A stretch of DNA of 64,000 bases from Candidatus Kouleothrix ribensis (lineage in GTDB: Bacteria > Chloroflexota > Chloroflexia > Chloroflexales > Roseiflexaceae), in assembly GCA_016722075.1 (NCBI GenBank), contig JADKGW010000002.1, forward strand, positions 496,001 to 560,000, read 5' to 3'. The first letter of the stretch is position 1; every line of letters starts with the position of its first letter. The translations under genes and the position numbers were made by a program. Below, in pieces: positions 38,704 to 46,667 of this stretch. The notes under the pieces were generated by a model. It searched no databases. It saw only the letters and a list, made by a program, of their open reading frames with translations, and was not told the DNA's origin.

Positions 38704-38773
38704 GCGATCGGCAATATCGCCGACGCGGGCGCGCTGCGGCCCTGGCGCAACTACACGCCCTACCTGGTGGGCA
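38704..38773 (+). pseudogene. Relic fragment of a pteridine-reductase-like SDR gene
   Basis: Read on the plus strand it gives IGNIADAGALRPWRNYTPYLVG, split here as IGNIADAGALRPW and RNYTPYLVG. This matches residues 136-157 of the SDR at 181-909. About 57 of 69 bases are identical, and many differences are silent. Homology stops abruptly at both ends. The 3' end coincides with the start of the truncated membrane-protein relic, so this is a recombination junction. Confidence 0.8.
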
Positions 38774-38834
38774 TCGTAGTGATTGTGAAGCCACGAAAGC
38801 TGCTTGCTTTGAGCGCCGAGTGCCTATCAGGCAT
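38773..38834 (-). pseudogene. Truncated third copy of the tandem membrane-protein gene
   Basis: On the minus strand, ATG 38834 gives MPDRHSALKASSFRGFTITT, nearly identical to the first 20 residues of the gene at 38887-39315. It then breaks off into the SDR relic. The GGAG site upstream is also preserved, so a whole gene start was duplicated. Confidence 0.8.
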
Positions 38835-38886
38835 CGTATGTTACTCCGTAGGTGCTGCCGGCGGTAGCGGTAGCCCCGCCGCCACA

Positions 38887-39315
38887 TCAGGCGCGCCCCA
38901 ATACCCGCGCGGTGCCTGCGCCGATTAGCGCGCCGCCGGGGATCAGGATGAGCGCAGTGAGCGTGTAGTAGCTATCCTCAGATGCAAGCGCAACCGCAAT
39001 CAATGCCAGGCCACCAATGAGCGCGCCGATCAGAGCTGCATACCGGACTCGCACACGAGTAATCACGATAATCACGCTTAACAGGCCACCGACTACTGCG
39101 CCGTAGAATCGCCCAAATAGATAACCATAGCCAACCAAATGCTCAAAAAAACCCACCGAGTGCGGATCGAATTCATCAGATAGGCCCATCCACACCACAC
39201 CCAAAAACGCCCCTGCCACAACACCAAATAGCAGCGCCCCACTGATACGTAGAATCGTAGTGATTGTGAAGCCACGAAAGCTGTTTGCTTTGAGCGCCGA
39301 GCGCCTATCAGGCAT
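38887..39315 (-). CDS. Small four-helix membrane protein, tandem family member
   Basis: A 142-residue protein with a polar N-terminus (MPDRRSALKANSFRGF) and four hydrophobic segments: ISGALLFGVVAGAFLGVVWM, YGAVVGGLLSVIIVI, YAALIGALIGGLALIAVALA and LTALILIPGGALIGAGTARVL. The function is unknown. Its last 20 residues are almost identical to those of the next gene upstream (39365-39751), and its first 20 to the relic at 38773-38834. It is one of at least three tandem copies. A GGAG site lies 9 bases before the ATG. Confidence 0.7.
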   Translation of the reverse strand: MPDRRSALKANSFRGFTITTILRISGALLFGVVAGAFLGVVWMGLSDEFDPHSVGFFEHLVGYGYLFGRFYGAVVGGLLSVIIVITRVRVRYAALIGALIGGLALIAVALASEDSYYTLTALILIPGGALIGAGTARVLGRA

Positions 39316-39416
39316 CGTATGTTACTCCGTAGGTGCTGCCGGCAGTAGAAACGGCATCGCCGCATCAGGCGCGCCCCAATACCCGCGCGGTGCCTGCGCC
39401 AATCAGCCCGCCGCCG
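39254..39416. repeat. Direct repeat from tandem gene duplication (partner 38773-38940)
   Basis: About 165 bases covering the start of one gene, the spacer and the 3' end of the preceding gene are repeated at an offset of 481 bases. The partner copy contains a few insertions. The repeat marks the unit of tandem duplication. Confidence 0.85.
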
Positions 39417-39751
39417 GCGATCAGGATGAGCGCGGTGAGTGTGTAGTAGCTGTCCCCACCGTACGCGATCCAGCAGAACATCAGGAAGCCAACTACCAGG
39501 CCAACGCCGCTCGCGGCCCGAGTGTGCGCCTTGGGCAGGATGATGATCAGGCTGAGCAGCCCGCCGGCGATGGCCCCGCCGAGTAAGCCGATTAGTACGC
39601 CGACACCTGCCCAATCGTGATTTGATCCGAGGAATCCTCCTGGGCGAGGATCAAACCACGCCGATAGCCCAAGCCACAAGCCACCCACGATTGCGCCGGC
39701 GCCGATGCTGAAAAGGGCAGCTTTCAGCAGGCGAATGTTGTTATGGTGCAT
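39365..39751 (-). CDS. Small four-helix membrane protein, tandem family member
   Basis: A 128-residue paralogue of the gene at 38887-39315. It has four helices and the shared C-terminus SYYTLTALILIAGGGLIGAG followed by TARVLGRA. The N-terminal half is diverged (WLGLSAWFDPRPGGFLGS), while the loop after helix 1 keeps the LSxxFDP pattern seen in the neighbour. ATG 39751 (MHHNNIRLLKAAL) is chosen because GGAG lies 8 bases upstream; the frame also opens with a TTG four codons earlier. Function unknown. Confidence 0.7.
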   Translation of the reverse strand: MHHNNIRLLKAALFSIGAGAIVGGLWLGLSAWFDPRPGGFLGSNHDWAGVGVLIGLLGGAIAGGLLSLIIILPKAHTRAASGVGLVVGFLMFCWIAYGGDSYYTLTALILIAGGGLIGAGTARVLGRA

Positions 39752-39850
39752 AGGATACTCCAAGCGTGTCAGCGTGAGTTATAGCTAAATGCAGAATCCT
39801 TGATCCACCTGCGCCCTTTACTGATGCTCAACTGCCCTGCAATATAAGGA

Positions 39851-40390
39851 TCAATGTTTCTGTATGCTGACCTCTAGTGCGCCGTTGGCGGCATTAATTT
39901 GAACACTGGTTGCACCATCGTAGTGCCAGCGGATCTGGCTGGGATCAGCGCCTGGAGCCACAGTATAGGTACCTTCATCTGCCCATGGTTGCTGTCGTAG
40001 TGCAGATCAATCCCTGGGTAGATTCCCTGATAATGAATGCTGGAATACGAAGCAACGTCAGTATACCATTTGCTTTGATTATCACCAATAAAGTAGTTGA
40101 ATGTTGTTGGCAGAACTGAGTCGCTCTTGATTTGGGGCATAGGGTTGTTGCCGGCAAACCGCATAGCAGCAACTAGCATTTTTGTGTGAACATGTGCCTT
40201 ACCGACGGCTTTACTTGCCGTTTCAGGTAAGTTAGAGAGGCCTATCGTGCTCGTTTCAACGCCGGTGGATACCGGGAGCGCAAATGTGATACCAGCATTT
40301 GTAAAGAATAATCGGCCATCCGGTGTATCGACCACAAAGCGCACACGATGATCGAACTGCCCAACATTTGGGATGAGATGACGCGCGCGG
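39851..40390 (-). pseudogene. Remnant of a DUF7948/SBBP beta-propeller protein
   Basis: On the minus strand LIPNVGQFDHRVRFVVDTPD and GRLFFTNAGITFALP are the typical opening of these secreted proteins, followed by NYFIGDNQSKWYTDV and YPGIDLHYDSNHGQMK. A one-base loss near 39968-39973 shifts the frame. In the next frame GTYTVAPGADPSQIRWHYDG and ATSVQINAANGALEVSI continue the family pattern until TGA at 39851. No signal peptide and no propeller blades remain, so the gene is cut at both ends. Confidence 0.88.
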
Positions 40391-40842
40391 CTTCTCGGTG
40401 AGCTACGATGTGCCGCAGCGCTGGGCCGGGCCGCAGCATGGCCTACCGCCCTACCGCCTACTGCTTGCGATCATATGGTCGGCCAGCCAGCGAGTTTGCG
40501 GCCGTCTATGCCGGCGCCGCCCCCGGCGACCCCGTGACATAGCACAGCGGGCGCCGCCTGATCGCGTGGATCTTGCTGGTTGGCGCGCTGCTGGCCTACG
40601 CCCGGCACTACCGGCCGGCGTAGTACAACGCCCTGCGCGATCACCGCGCCTATGGCTGGGCCGGGGGCGGGCTGCTGGCGCCACACCTGCCGCTGCTATG
40701 GCCGGCCGGCGCGCTTGGGCGGGGCCTGCTGTTCACCGCCGCCTCGCTGCTTGTCGCCAGCTGCTCGTGGCTCTGGTTCGAGCGGCCGATCAATCGCCTC
40801 AAGCGGCACTTCCCCTACAGCGCTGCGCGCGCGATGCCCTAG
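40383..40842 (+). pseudogene. Remnant of an acyltransferase-3 (OafA-like) membrane protein
   Basis: Starting in one frame with SYDVPQRWAGPQHGLPPYRL and LLAIIWSAS, it shifts near 40490 to a second frame with ASEFAAVYAGAAPGDPV. It then reads through in-frame stops TAG 40540 and TAG 40621 into RRLIAWILLVGALLAYARHY and AASLLVASCSWLWFERPINR LKRHFPY. That last part is the usual acyltransferase-3 C-terminus. The N-terminal half with the catalytic His is missing. It abuts the DUF7948 remnant head to head. Confidence 0.7.
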
Positions 40843-40873
40843 CGCTCATATGCCTGCTGCAAAGTGCTGCGAC

Positions 40874-40919
40874 CCCTCCCCCTGCTCCTCTTTCCCACAA
40901 GGGGAGCAGGGGGTGAGGG
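40874..40919. repeat. Intergenic inverted repeat
   Basis: CCCTCCCCCTGCTCC and GGGAGCAGGGGGTGAGGG pair over about 16 bp with one bulge and a 13-14 base loop. It lies just after the acyltransferase remnant. It resembles the C-rich palindrome at 8078-8190. The rest of 40843-41066 shows nothing recognisable. Confidence 0.65.
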
Positions 40920-41073
40920 CTCGATGCGCGGACTTTGACGACGCCCTAGCTCTCACCAACCGCTCAGGCATAGGCCGGCAGAGTGTGGTAGACTGTCCCC
41001 TAACATCTTGGTAAACATTCATTTCCGATCATCTGACGTTTGCGGCAAGCTGCACTTCACGCCAGGATGCATT

Positions 41074-41101
41074 ACTCAAAACTCAAAACTCAAAACTCAA
41101 A
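41074..41101. repeat. ACTCAAA heptamer repeat (four units) before the peptidase gene
   Basis: Four perfect 7-base units lie between two possible start codons (ATG 41067 and ATG 41112) of the peptidase gene. A change of one unit would shift the frame relative to the first ATG. Confidence 0.85.
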
Positions 41102-41111
41102 ACGCTTCGCC

Positions 41112-42491
41112 ATGGGCCTGCTGGTCGCCCTAGCTCTGCTGCTACTTGCCCCCCGCAGCGCGCTGGCGCAAGAGTCCGACTGGCGCGAGCGCCGCACCGA
41201 ACGCTTTGCGATCCTGTATGTCGATGGCGATGCGGCCACTGCCGAGCACTATGCCGGCTTCGTCGACGCGATCTACGACGAGGTCGCGGCGATCTTCGGC
41301 CACCAGACTGCCGTGCCCGTGACACTACGGCTCTACCCCTCGCTCGAGCGCTACCAGCAGGCCAACCCGCTGGCGCGTGGCCTCGAGGGCGTGGTGGCGC
41401 ACGCCGATTACCTGCGCCACGAGGTGGTGGTGATCTTATCGCAAACCACCCAGCAGAATGCCGAGGAGCTGCGCAATAACGTGCGCCACGAGCTAACCCA
41501 CATCGTCGCCGCCGAGCTCTCGGCCGACCGCCTGAATGCCGGCCTGCAAGAGGGCCTGGCTCAGTATGTCGAGCGGCCCGCGCCCGAGCTCGATCAGCGG
41601 GTTGCGCTGCTGCGCCGCGCGCTCGAGGCCGACCTGCTGCTGCCCTGGAGCCAGCTCGACAGCCGCGATGCGGTATATCGCGCGCCGACTATTAGCTACC
41701 CCCAAAGCCTGTCGATCGTCGCGTTTCTGGTCGAGAAGTATTCGTTCGCAAAGCTGCGCGAGCTGCTGGCGGTGACGGCGCGCAGCAGCGGCTACCGCTC
41801 GGCGCTCGAGCGCACCTATGGCGCCTCGCCCGACGAACTCGAGCGGCAGTGGCGCGACTGGCTGCCGGGCTATGTTGCCGGCGGCTACACCCGCAATGCG
41901 CTCGCGGCCTACGACCTGAGCGGCGCCGAGGCGCTGCTGCGCCAGGGCCGCTACGCCGACGCCCACGCCGAGCTTGAGACGGCGATCGAGTGGCTGCGCA
42001 CCACCGACCAGCGCGCGGTGCTCGAGCAGGCCGAGGCGCTGCTGGCCCGCAGCGACCAGGGCGTGCAGGCCGAGGCGCTGATCCGCGCGGCGCGCACCGC
42101 GCTCGAGCAGGCCGAGTACGACCGCGCAGCCGAGCTGACTGTGCAGGCCGGGCAGGCCTACGCCGCGCTGGGCGACTCGCGCCAAGAGGCGGTGCTTACA
42201 GCCTATGCCACGCGCGCGGCCCAGGGCCACACCGCCGCCGAGGTGCTGGCCCAGGCCCAGGTGCTGGCCCGCGGGCTGCGCTACCCGCAGGCGCGCGCCG
42301 CCGCCGACCAGGCGGCAGCAACCTACCTGGCATTGGGCGATCGTGCGCGCGCCGAGCAAGCGCTGGCGTTGCGCGCGTTCCTCGATCAGCGGCAGACCTG
42401 GCTAGGCAGCGGGCTGCTGCTGCTGGGGCTGGCCGGCGTGGCCGCCAGCGCGGTGCGGCGAATGACGGTACGCGAGGCCGAAGCCTGGTAA
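41112..42491 (+). CDS. Secreted gluzincin-like peptidase (peptidase MA family) with helical repeats
   Basis: A 459-residue protein from ATG 41112. The signal peptide is MGLLVALALLLLAPRSALAQ. The peptidase domain carries the zinc motif HELTH in NNVRHELTHIVAAEL and the downstream GLQEGLAQYVE, in which Glu would be the third ligand. A TPR-like helical region with AEALLRQGRYADAHAELETA-type repeats follows. A C-terminal helix (GSGLLLLGLAGVAASAV) anchors it, so the catalytic part would be outside. An in-frame ATG at 41067, before the heptamer repeat, would add 15 unconserved residues; neither start has a clear ribosome site. It precedes the DUF58/VWA operon by 22 bases and may belong to it. Confidence 0.8.
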   Translation: MGLLVALALLLLAPRSALAQESDWRERRTERFAILYVDGDAATAEHYAGFVDAIYDEVAAIFGHQTAVPVTLRLYPSLERYQQANPLARGLEGVVAHADYLRHEVVVILSQTTQQNAEELRNNVRHELTHIVAAELSADRLNAGLQEGLAQYVERPAPELDQRVALLRRALEADLLLPWSQLDSRDAVYRAPTISYPQSLSIVAFLVEKYSFAKLRELLAVTARSSGYRSALERTYGASPDELERQWRDWLPGYVAGGYTRNALAAYDLSGAEALLRQGRYADAHAELETAIEWLRTTDQRAVLEQAEALLARSDQGVQAEALIRAARTALEQAEYDRAAELTVQAGQAYAALGDSRQEAVLTAYATRAAQGHTAAEVLAQAQVLARGLRYPQARAAADQAAATYLALGDRARAEQALALRAFLDQRQTWLGSGLLLLGLAGVAASAVRRMTVREAEAW

Positions 42492-42513
42492 TCTGCGGGT
42501 AGCTGGCAAATGC

Positions 42514-43863
42514 ATGGGACAACAGCTCTTCCACACACTCAATAAGCTGGCCACCGACCGCTGGGCACGGCGCGGCATGCGTATGCTGCTGCGAGCCGCG
42601 TGGCTGAGCGTCAGCATCTGGTGCGCCGGCCTGGGCGCCAACCTGCTGTGGGGCTGGCCACTGCGTACGAATATCCTCGGCGCGCTGGCACTGGCAGTGA
42701 TCGGCACGGCCGTGGCGCTGCTGCTACGCCCGCGGCTGAAGGTCTACCAGGCCGCGCGCCGGCTCGACCGGCGCTTCCACCTCGATGAGCAGCTGGCCAC
42801 CGCGATCGAGGTTGCTGCGACCAACCCGCCGCCTGGCAGCATTGCCGCCCGGCTGGTGGCTGAATCGAGCCGCACTGCCGAGCTGCTCCAGCACCGCATC
42901 GCCCGGCGCCAGCGCCCGCCCTGGGATGATCTGCTGACACTCGTGCTGCTCGGGCTGGTGGCGCTGGGCCTCTCGATCATCACCGGCATTGGGGTGCCGC
43001 GCCTCACGGCTCAGCCGGTGCCGCTGCCCAACCCGGCCGAGGCGCAAGACCCCGCCCAGCAGTTGCCGCAGCAGCCACGCGCGGCCGACCAGACCCAGCC
43101 CAGCGACCAGGCCCAGCCCGATCAGGTCGGCGCCGATCCGGCCCAGGCTGTGGCGATGGGCGACCCGCAGATTCTTCAGGCGCTGGCCGACGCCCTGCGC
43201 GACCAGGGCGCCACCCGCGCAGCAGCCCAGGCGATCGACCGTGGCGACCTGGCCGGCGCGGCGCGCGAGCTACGTGCGCTGGCCGATCGGGCCGCGCAGC
43301 TCTCGCAGCCCACGCGCGACGCGCTGGCCACCAACCTGCGCGCCGCCGCCGACACAATCGGCCAGCGCGACCCCAACCTGGCCGAGCGGCTGAACCAGAG
43401 CGCCGACGGACTGGCGCGCGGTGGCCAGGCCGCCGCCGAGGCGCTCGACAACCTGGCCCGCACGATCGAGCAGCTGCCGGCAGCCACTAGCGATCAGAGC
43501 CAGCCAGCCGGCCAGAGTGGCCAGGCCGGGCAGGCGGGCCAGCTGCCACCGAACGATCAAGCCGCCCAGCCGGCCGGATCGGGGAGCAGCACAGGTGCCG
43601 GCAGCGGCGCGGGCGGCGAGCAGCGCCAGGCCGACCCGGCCAGCCGGCTGGGCGTCGCCGGCCAACCGGTGCCGCTCGACTCGGTCGGCGCAGGCACCCA
43701 GCCGGCCGATGCCTCCGGCTCGCCCGCGCCTGGCACTGACGCAGCGCAGCCGGGCTTCACACAGGGCGATGCAAGCAGCGCGGATCGCGTCGAGGCTGGC
43801 GCCGACCCGCTGCGTATACCGATTGAAGAGCGCGATGTGGTTCAAGACTATTTTCGGCCGTAA
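42514..43863 (+). CDS. Membrane protein with Gln/Ala-rich periplasmic domain, DUF4175-like context
   Basis: A 449-residue protein. Two N-terminal helices (AAWLSVSIWCAGLGANLLWG and ILGALALAVIGTAVALLL) are followed by a cytoplasmic stretch with ARRLDRRFHLDEQLATAIEV and a third helix, LLTLVLLGLVALGLSII. A long Q/A/P/G-rich, partly coiled region (about 170-420) comes after it. The layout of two helices, an RLDRRFxLxEQLATA motif and a third helix is shared with proteins encoded beside DUF58/VWA genes. The exact function is unknown. Its 3' end overlaps the DUF58 gene by 29 bases, which supports translational coupling. Confidence 0.75.
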   Translation: MGQQLFHTLNKLATDRWARRGMRMLLRAAWLSVSIWCAGLGANLLWGWPLRTNILGALALAVIGTAVALLLRPRLKVYQAARRLDRRFHLDEQLATAIEVAATNPPPGSIAARLVAESSRTAELLQHRIARRQRPPWDDLLTLVLLGLVALGLSIITGIGVPRLTAQPVPLPNPAEAQDPAQQLPQQPRAADQTQPSDQAQPDQVGADPAQAVAMGDPQILQALADALRDQGATRAAAQAIDRGDLAGAARELRALADRAAQLSQPTRDALATNLRAAADTIGQRDPNLAERLNQSADGLARGGQAAAEALDNLARTIEQLPAATSDQSQPAGQSGQAGQAGQLPPNDQAAQPAGSGSSTGAGSGAGGEQRQADPASRLGVAGQPVPLDSVGAGTQPADASGSPAPGTDAAQPGFTQGDASSADRVEAGADPLRIPIEERDVVQDYFRP

Positions 43864-44758
43864 GGCCGGCGCGGCCGAGCGGCCGCTGTTCGATGAGGCA
43901 TTTCTGCGCCGGCTCGAGCGCCTGAGCCTGCAAGCGCAGCCGGCCCTGCGCGGCCGGCCGGCCGGCGGTGAACACCTCAGCCGCAATCAGCTGCCGTCGA
44001 CGATCTTCAGCGACCATCGGCCCTATAGCTATGGCGACGACTATCGTTATGTCGACTGGAATGCCTATGCACACCAGGAGGAGGTGTTCGTCAAGCTCGG
44101 TGAGATCGAGCAGAGTGTATCGATACACGTGCTGCTCGATGTGTCGCGCTCGATGGCCTGGGGCGCACCGCCGAAGCTGCGGGTGGCCCAGCAGCTGGCG
44201 GCCACGCTCGGCTACCTGGCGCTGGCGCACCACGATCGGCTGCATGTCGCGCTATTCGGCACCGCCGCGCTCAGCCGGTTCGGCCCGGCCCAGGGAAAAG
44301 GTCGCCTGCTCGACCTGTTGAGGTTCATCGAACAGGCCCGCGCCGACCAGCCGACCGCGCTGGCACAATCAATTGGCACATACGCGCGGCGGCAGATCAA
44401 CGGCGGGGTGCTGGTGATCTGCTCAGATCTGCTCGCGCCCGAGGGGCTCGACCAGGCGCTCCAGGCGCTGGTAGCGCCGCGCTGGCAGACCCTGGTGCTG
44501 CACCTGCTCGACCCGCGCGAGCTCAAGCCCGACCTGAGCGGCGCGCTCGAGCTGGAGGATGCTGAGACCGGCCAGCGCCTGGCACTCACGCTCGACCCGG
44601 ACACACTGGCGGCCTACCGCAACCATGTAAGCGCATGGCAGGAACAGCTGGCCACCGCCTGCGCACGCCGCGGCGTAACCTATGCCCAGGTGCTGACCGA
44701 CTGGCCGCTCGAGCGCCAGGTGGTGCCATACCTGCGCGCGCGACGCATTCTTCAATGA
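43835..44758 (+). CDS. DUF58 domain protein (VWA-like)
   Basis: A 307-residue protein. The DUF58 core HLSRNQLPSTIFSDHRPYSY GDDYRYVDWNAYA, given here in two parts, is followed by a VWA-type fold whose metal site begins LLDVSRSMAWG (DxSxS). GGVLVICSDLLAPEG is the next conserved strand. DUF58 proteins normally work with a MoxR AAA+ ATPase and VWA membrane proteins to mature or insert metalloenzymes and envelope proteins. ATG 43835 lies inside the previous gene and is preceded by GAAGAG. No MoxR gene is in the window. Confidence 0.9.
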   Translation: MWFKTIFGRKAGAAERPLFDEAFLRRLERLSLQAQPALRGRPAGGEHLSRNQLPSTIFSDHRPYSYGDDYRYVDWNAYAHQEEVFVKLGEIEQSVSIHVLLDVSRSMAWGAPPKLRVAQQLAATLGYLALAHHDRLHVALFGTAALSRFGPAQGKGRLLDLLRFIEQARADQPTALAQSIGTYARRQINGGVLVICSDLLAPEGLDQALQALVAPRWQTLVLHLLDPRELKPDLSGALELEDAETGQRLALTLDPDTLAAYRNHVSAWQEQLATACARRGVTYAQVLTDWPLERQVVPYLRARRILQ

Positions 44759-44770
44759 CAAGGCGACCGG

Positions 44771-44833
44771 GTGACAAGATGACAAGATGACTAATTTGCT
44801 GGCTGTCATCTTGTCATCTTGTCATCTTGTCAC
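44771..44833. repeat. Perfect 21-bp inverted repeat made of 9-base units
   Basis: Left arm 44771-44791 and right arm 44813-44833 are exact complements. They are built from two GACAAGATG units on one side and matching units on the other, with an extra half unit in the loop. It lies between the DUF58 stop and the next ATG (44847), where it could form an mRNA hairpin close to the ribosome site. Confidence 0.9.
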
Positions 44834-44846
44834 TGCTGGTAGATCA

Positions 44847-46667
44847 ATGAGCTTCTTACTGCCACTCGGCCTATTAGCCCTCCTAACGCTCCCGATCATC
44901 GTCGTGCTGCACCTGCTGCGCGAGCGGCGGCGGCGCGTGGCGGTGCCCAGCCTGATGCACTGGCAGCACCTGGCGCGCCGCCAAACGGCCGAGCGCGTGC
45001 GCCGGCTGCCGCTGACACTGCTGCTGCTGCTGCACCTGCTGGCGGCCACGCTGCTCGGGCTGGCGCTCGGCCGGCCGCAGATCGCCGGCCGGGCCGGCGG
45101 CGCGCGCCAGCTGGCCGTGGTGCTCGATCTATCGACCAGCATGGCCACGCGCGAGGGCGAATCCACGCGCTTCGCCCAGGCCCAGCAGCGTGCCCTGGCG
45201 CTGCTGCGCAGCCTCGGTCCAGGCGATAGCGCGACGCTGCTGGCAGCCGGCACGCGCGCACGCGTGATCGCCAGCGGCGGCCCGGCCGATCTGGCCCGGC
45301 TGAATGCGGCGATCGACACGCTCGAACCTGGCGGCACCGGCGCCGACCTAGCCGGTGCCCTGACGCTGGCCGAGGCGGTGTTCGCCGGCCCGCGCCGCCG
45401 TGCGATCGTGGTGCTCACCGACGGTGGCCCGACCGGCGCACCGCTGCCCAGCGCGATCGGCGCGGCGCTCGACTGGCAGCAAGTCGGCACGCCCCAGCCT
45501 AACCGCGCGATCGTGGCACTGGCCGCACGAGCGTGGGGCGCGAACGTGCAGGTGTACGCGCGCATCGCCAACTATGGCGCGCCCGCGTTCGACAGCACAG
45601 TGACACTCTATGGCGACGATCGAGCGCTCGGTACGCGTGCGGTAGCGCTCGCGCCGAATGGCGAGACTGAGCTGACCTGGACACTGCCGGCGGCCTACGC
45701 ACACCTGCGCGCCGCACTCAATGGGCACGACAGCCTGCCGCAAGACGACGAGGCCCAGCTTAGCCTGGCCCAAGCACGCCCGCTCACCATCCTGCTTGTG
45801 TCGGCCCGCCCCGACGGGCTGCGGCGCGTGCTCGCGGCCGTGCCCGACGCGCAGGTGACGACACGCGACCCGGCCGGCTACCAGCCGGCGGCCGGCGCGC
45901 CAGGCGCCGCGCTCACGGTATTCGACAGCTTCCTGCCGGGTGAGTGGCCAGCCGGGGCGACCCTGGCGATCAACCCGCCTGCCGGCAGCCCACTGCTCGA
46001 AGTCGCCGCGCAGCTACACCCCAGCGCGGGCGAGCTAAGCCGCCGCAGCCCGCTGTTCGCCGGGCTAGGCCTCGACGGAGTGAGCTTCGGGCCGCTACGC
46101 CAGGTGGCGCTGCCCGGTTGGGCCGAGACGCTGCTGGCGAAAGGCGGCGCGCCGCTGATCGTGCGCGGGCGCGTCGGCACGCACGAGATCGCGATCTGGT
46201 CGTTCGACCCGGCCGCGACAAACCTGCCCAACCGGCTGGCCTACCCGCTGCTGATGGCGCGCACCGTGCGCGACCTGACACCCCCGCCGCTGCCGCAGAG
46301 CGTGCAGGCCGGCCTGCCGCTGACGCTGCGGCCCGACGCACGTGCCGCTGAGCTGCGGATCGCGGCGCCGGGCGGCCGGCAGACCACACGCGACGCGCGG
46401 CCACAGCTTACGCTCGACGATCTGACCCAGCCGGGCCTCTACCAGATCGAAGAGCGCGCGGCCGGGGCCAGCCTATTCCGCAGCCAGCTGCCGGTGAACG
46501 CCGGGTCGGCGCTTGAGTCCGACCTGCGCCCGCAGCCGGCGCCTTCGATCGCGCAGGCGCCCAACCAGCCGGCAACCGCCGAACGACAGTTAGTCGCCCT
46601 ATGGCCCTGGCTCGCGCTGGGCGCGCTGGCGCTGCTGCTGCTGGAATGGGGATACATCCACCGATGA
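44847..46667 (+). CDS. BatA-type membrane protein with VWA domain
   Basis: A 606-residue protein. The N-terminal BatA module has two helices (MSFLLPLGLLALLTLPIIVV and LTLLLLLHLLAATLLGLALG) separated by a basic cytoplasmic loop. A VWA domain follows with metal site VVLDLSTSMATRE (DxSxS) and VVLTDGGPTG. Beta-rich periplasmic domains then lead to a final helix, LWPWLALGALALLLLEWGY. It is probably a membrane-held metal-dependent adhesion/assembly protein that acts with DUF58. The ATG at 44847 gives the family start; the upstream frame runs through the hairpin repeat. It overlaps the next gene by four bases (ATGA). Confidence 0.88.
   Translation: MSFLLPLGLLALLTLPIIVVLHLLRERRRRVAVPSLMHWQHLARRQTAERVRRLPLTLLLLLHLLAATLLGLALGRPQIAGRAGGARQLAVVLDLSTSMATREGESTRFAQAQQRALALLRSLGPGDSATLLAAGTRARVIASGGPADLARLNAAIDTLEPGGTGADLAGALTLAEAVFAGPRRRAIVVLTDGGPTGAPLPSAIGAALDWQQVGTPQPNRAIVALAARAWGANVQVYARIANYGAPAFDSTVTLYGDDRALGTRAVALAPNGETELTWTLPAAYAHLRAALNGHDSLPQDDEAQLSLAQARPLTILLVSARPDGLRRVLAAVPDAQVTTRDPAGYQPAAGAPGAALTVFDSFLPGEWPAGATLAINPPAGSPLLEVAAQLHPSAGELSRRSPLFAGLGLDGVSFGPLRQVALPGWAETLLAKGGAPLIVRGRVGTHEIAIWSFDPAATNLPNRLAYPLLMARTVRDLTPPPLPQSVQAGLPLTLRPDARAAELRIAAPGGRQTTRDARPQLTLDDLTQPGLYQIEERAAGASLFRSQLPVNAGSALESDLRPQPAPSIAQAPNQPATAERQLVALWPWLALGALALLLLEWGYIHR

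Noticed and set aside
40398..40916. Single open frame of 172 codons as an intact gene
   Set aside because: Only its first part resembles the acyltransferase remnant; after about 40490 the family signal moves to another frame that contains two stops.
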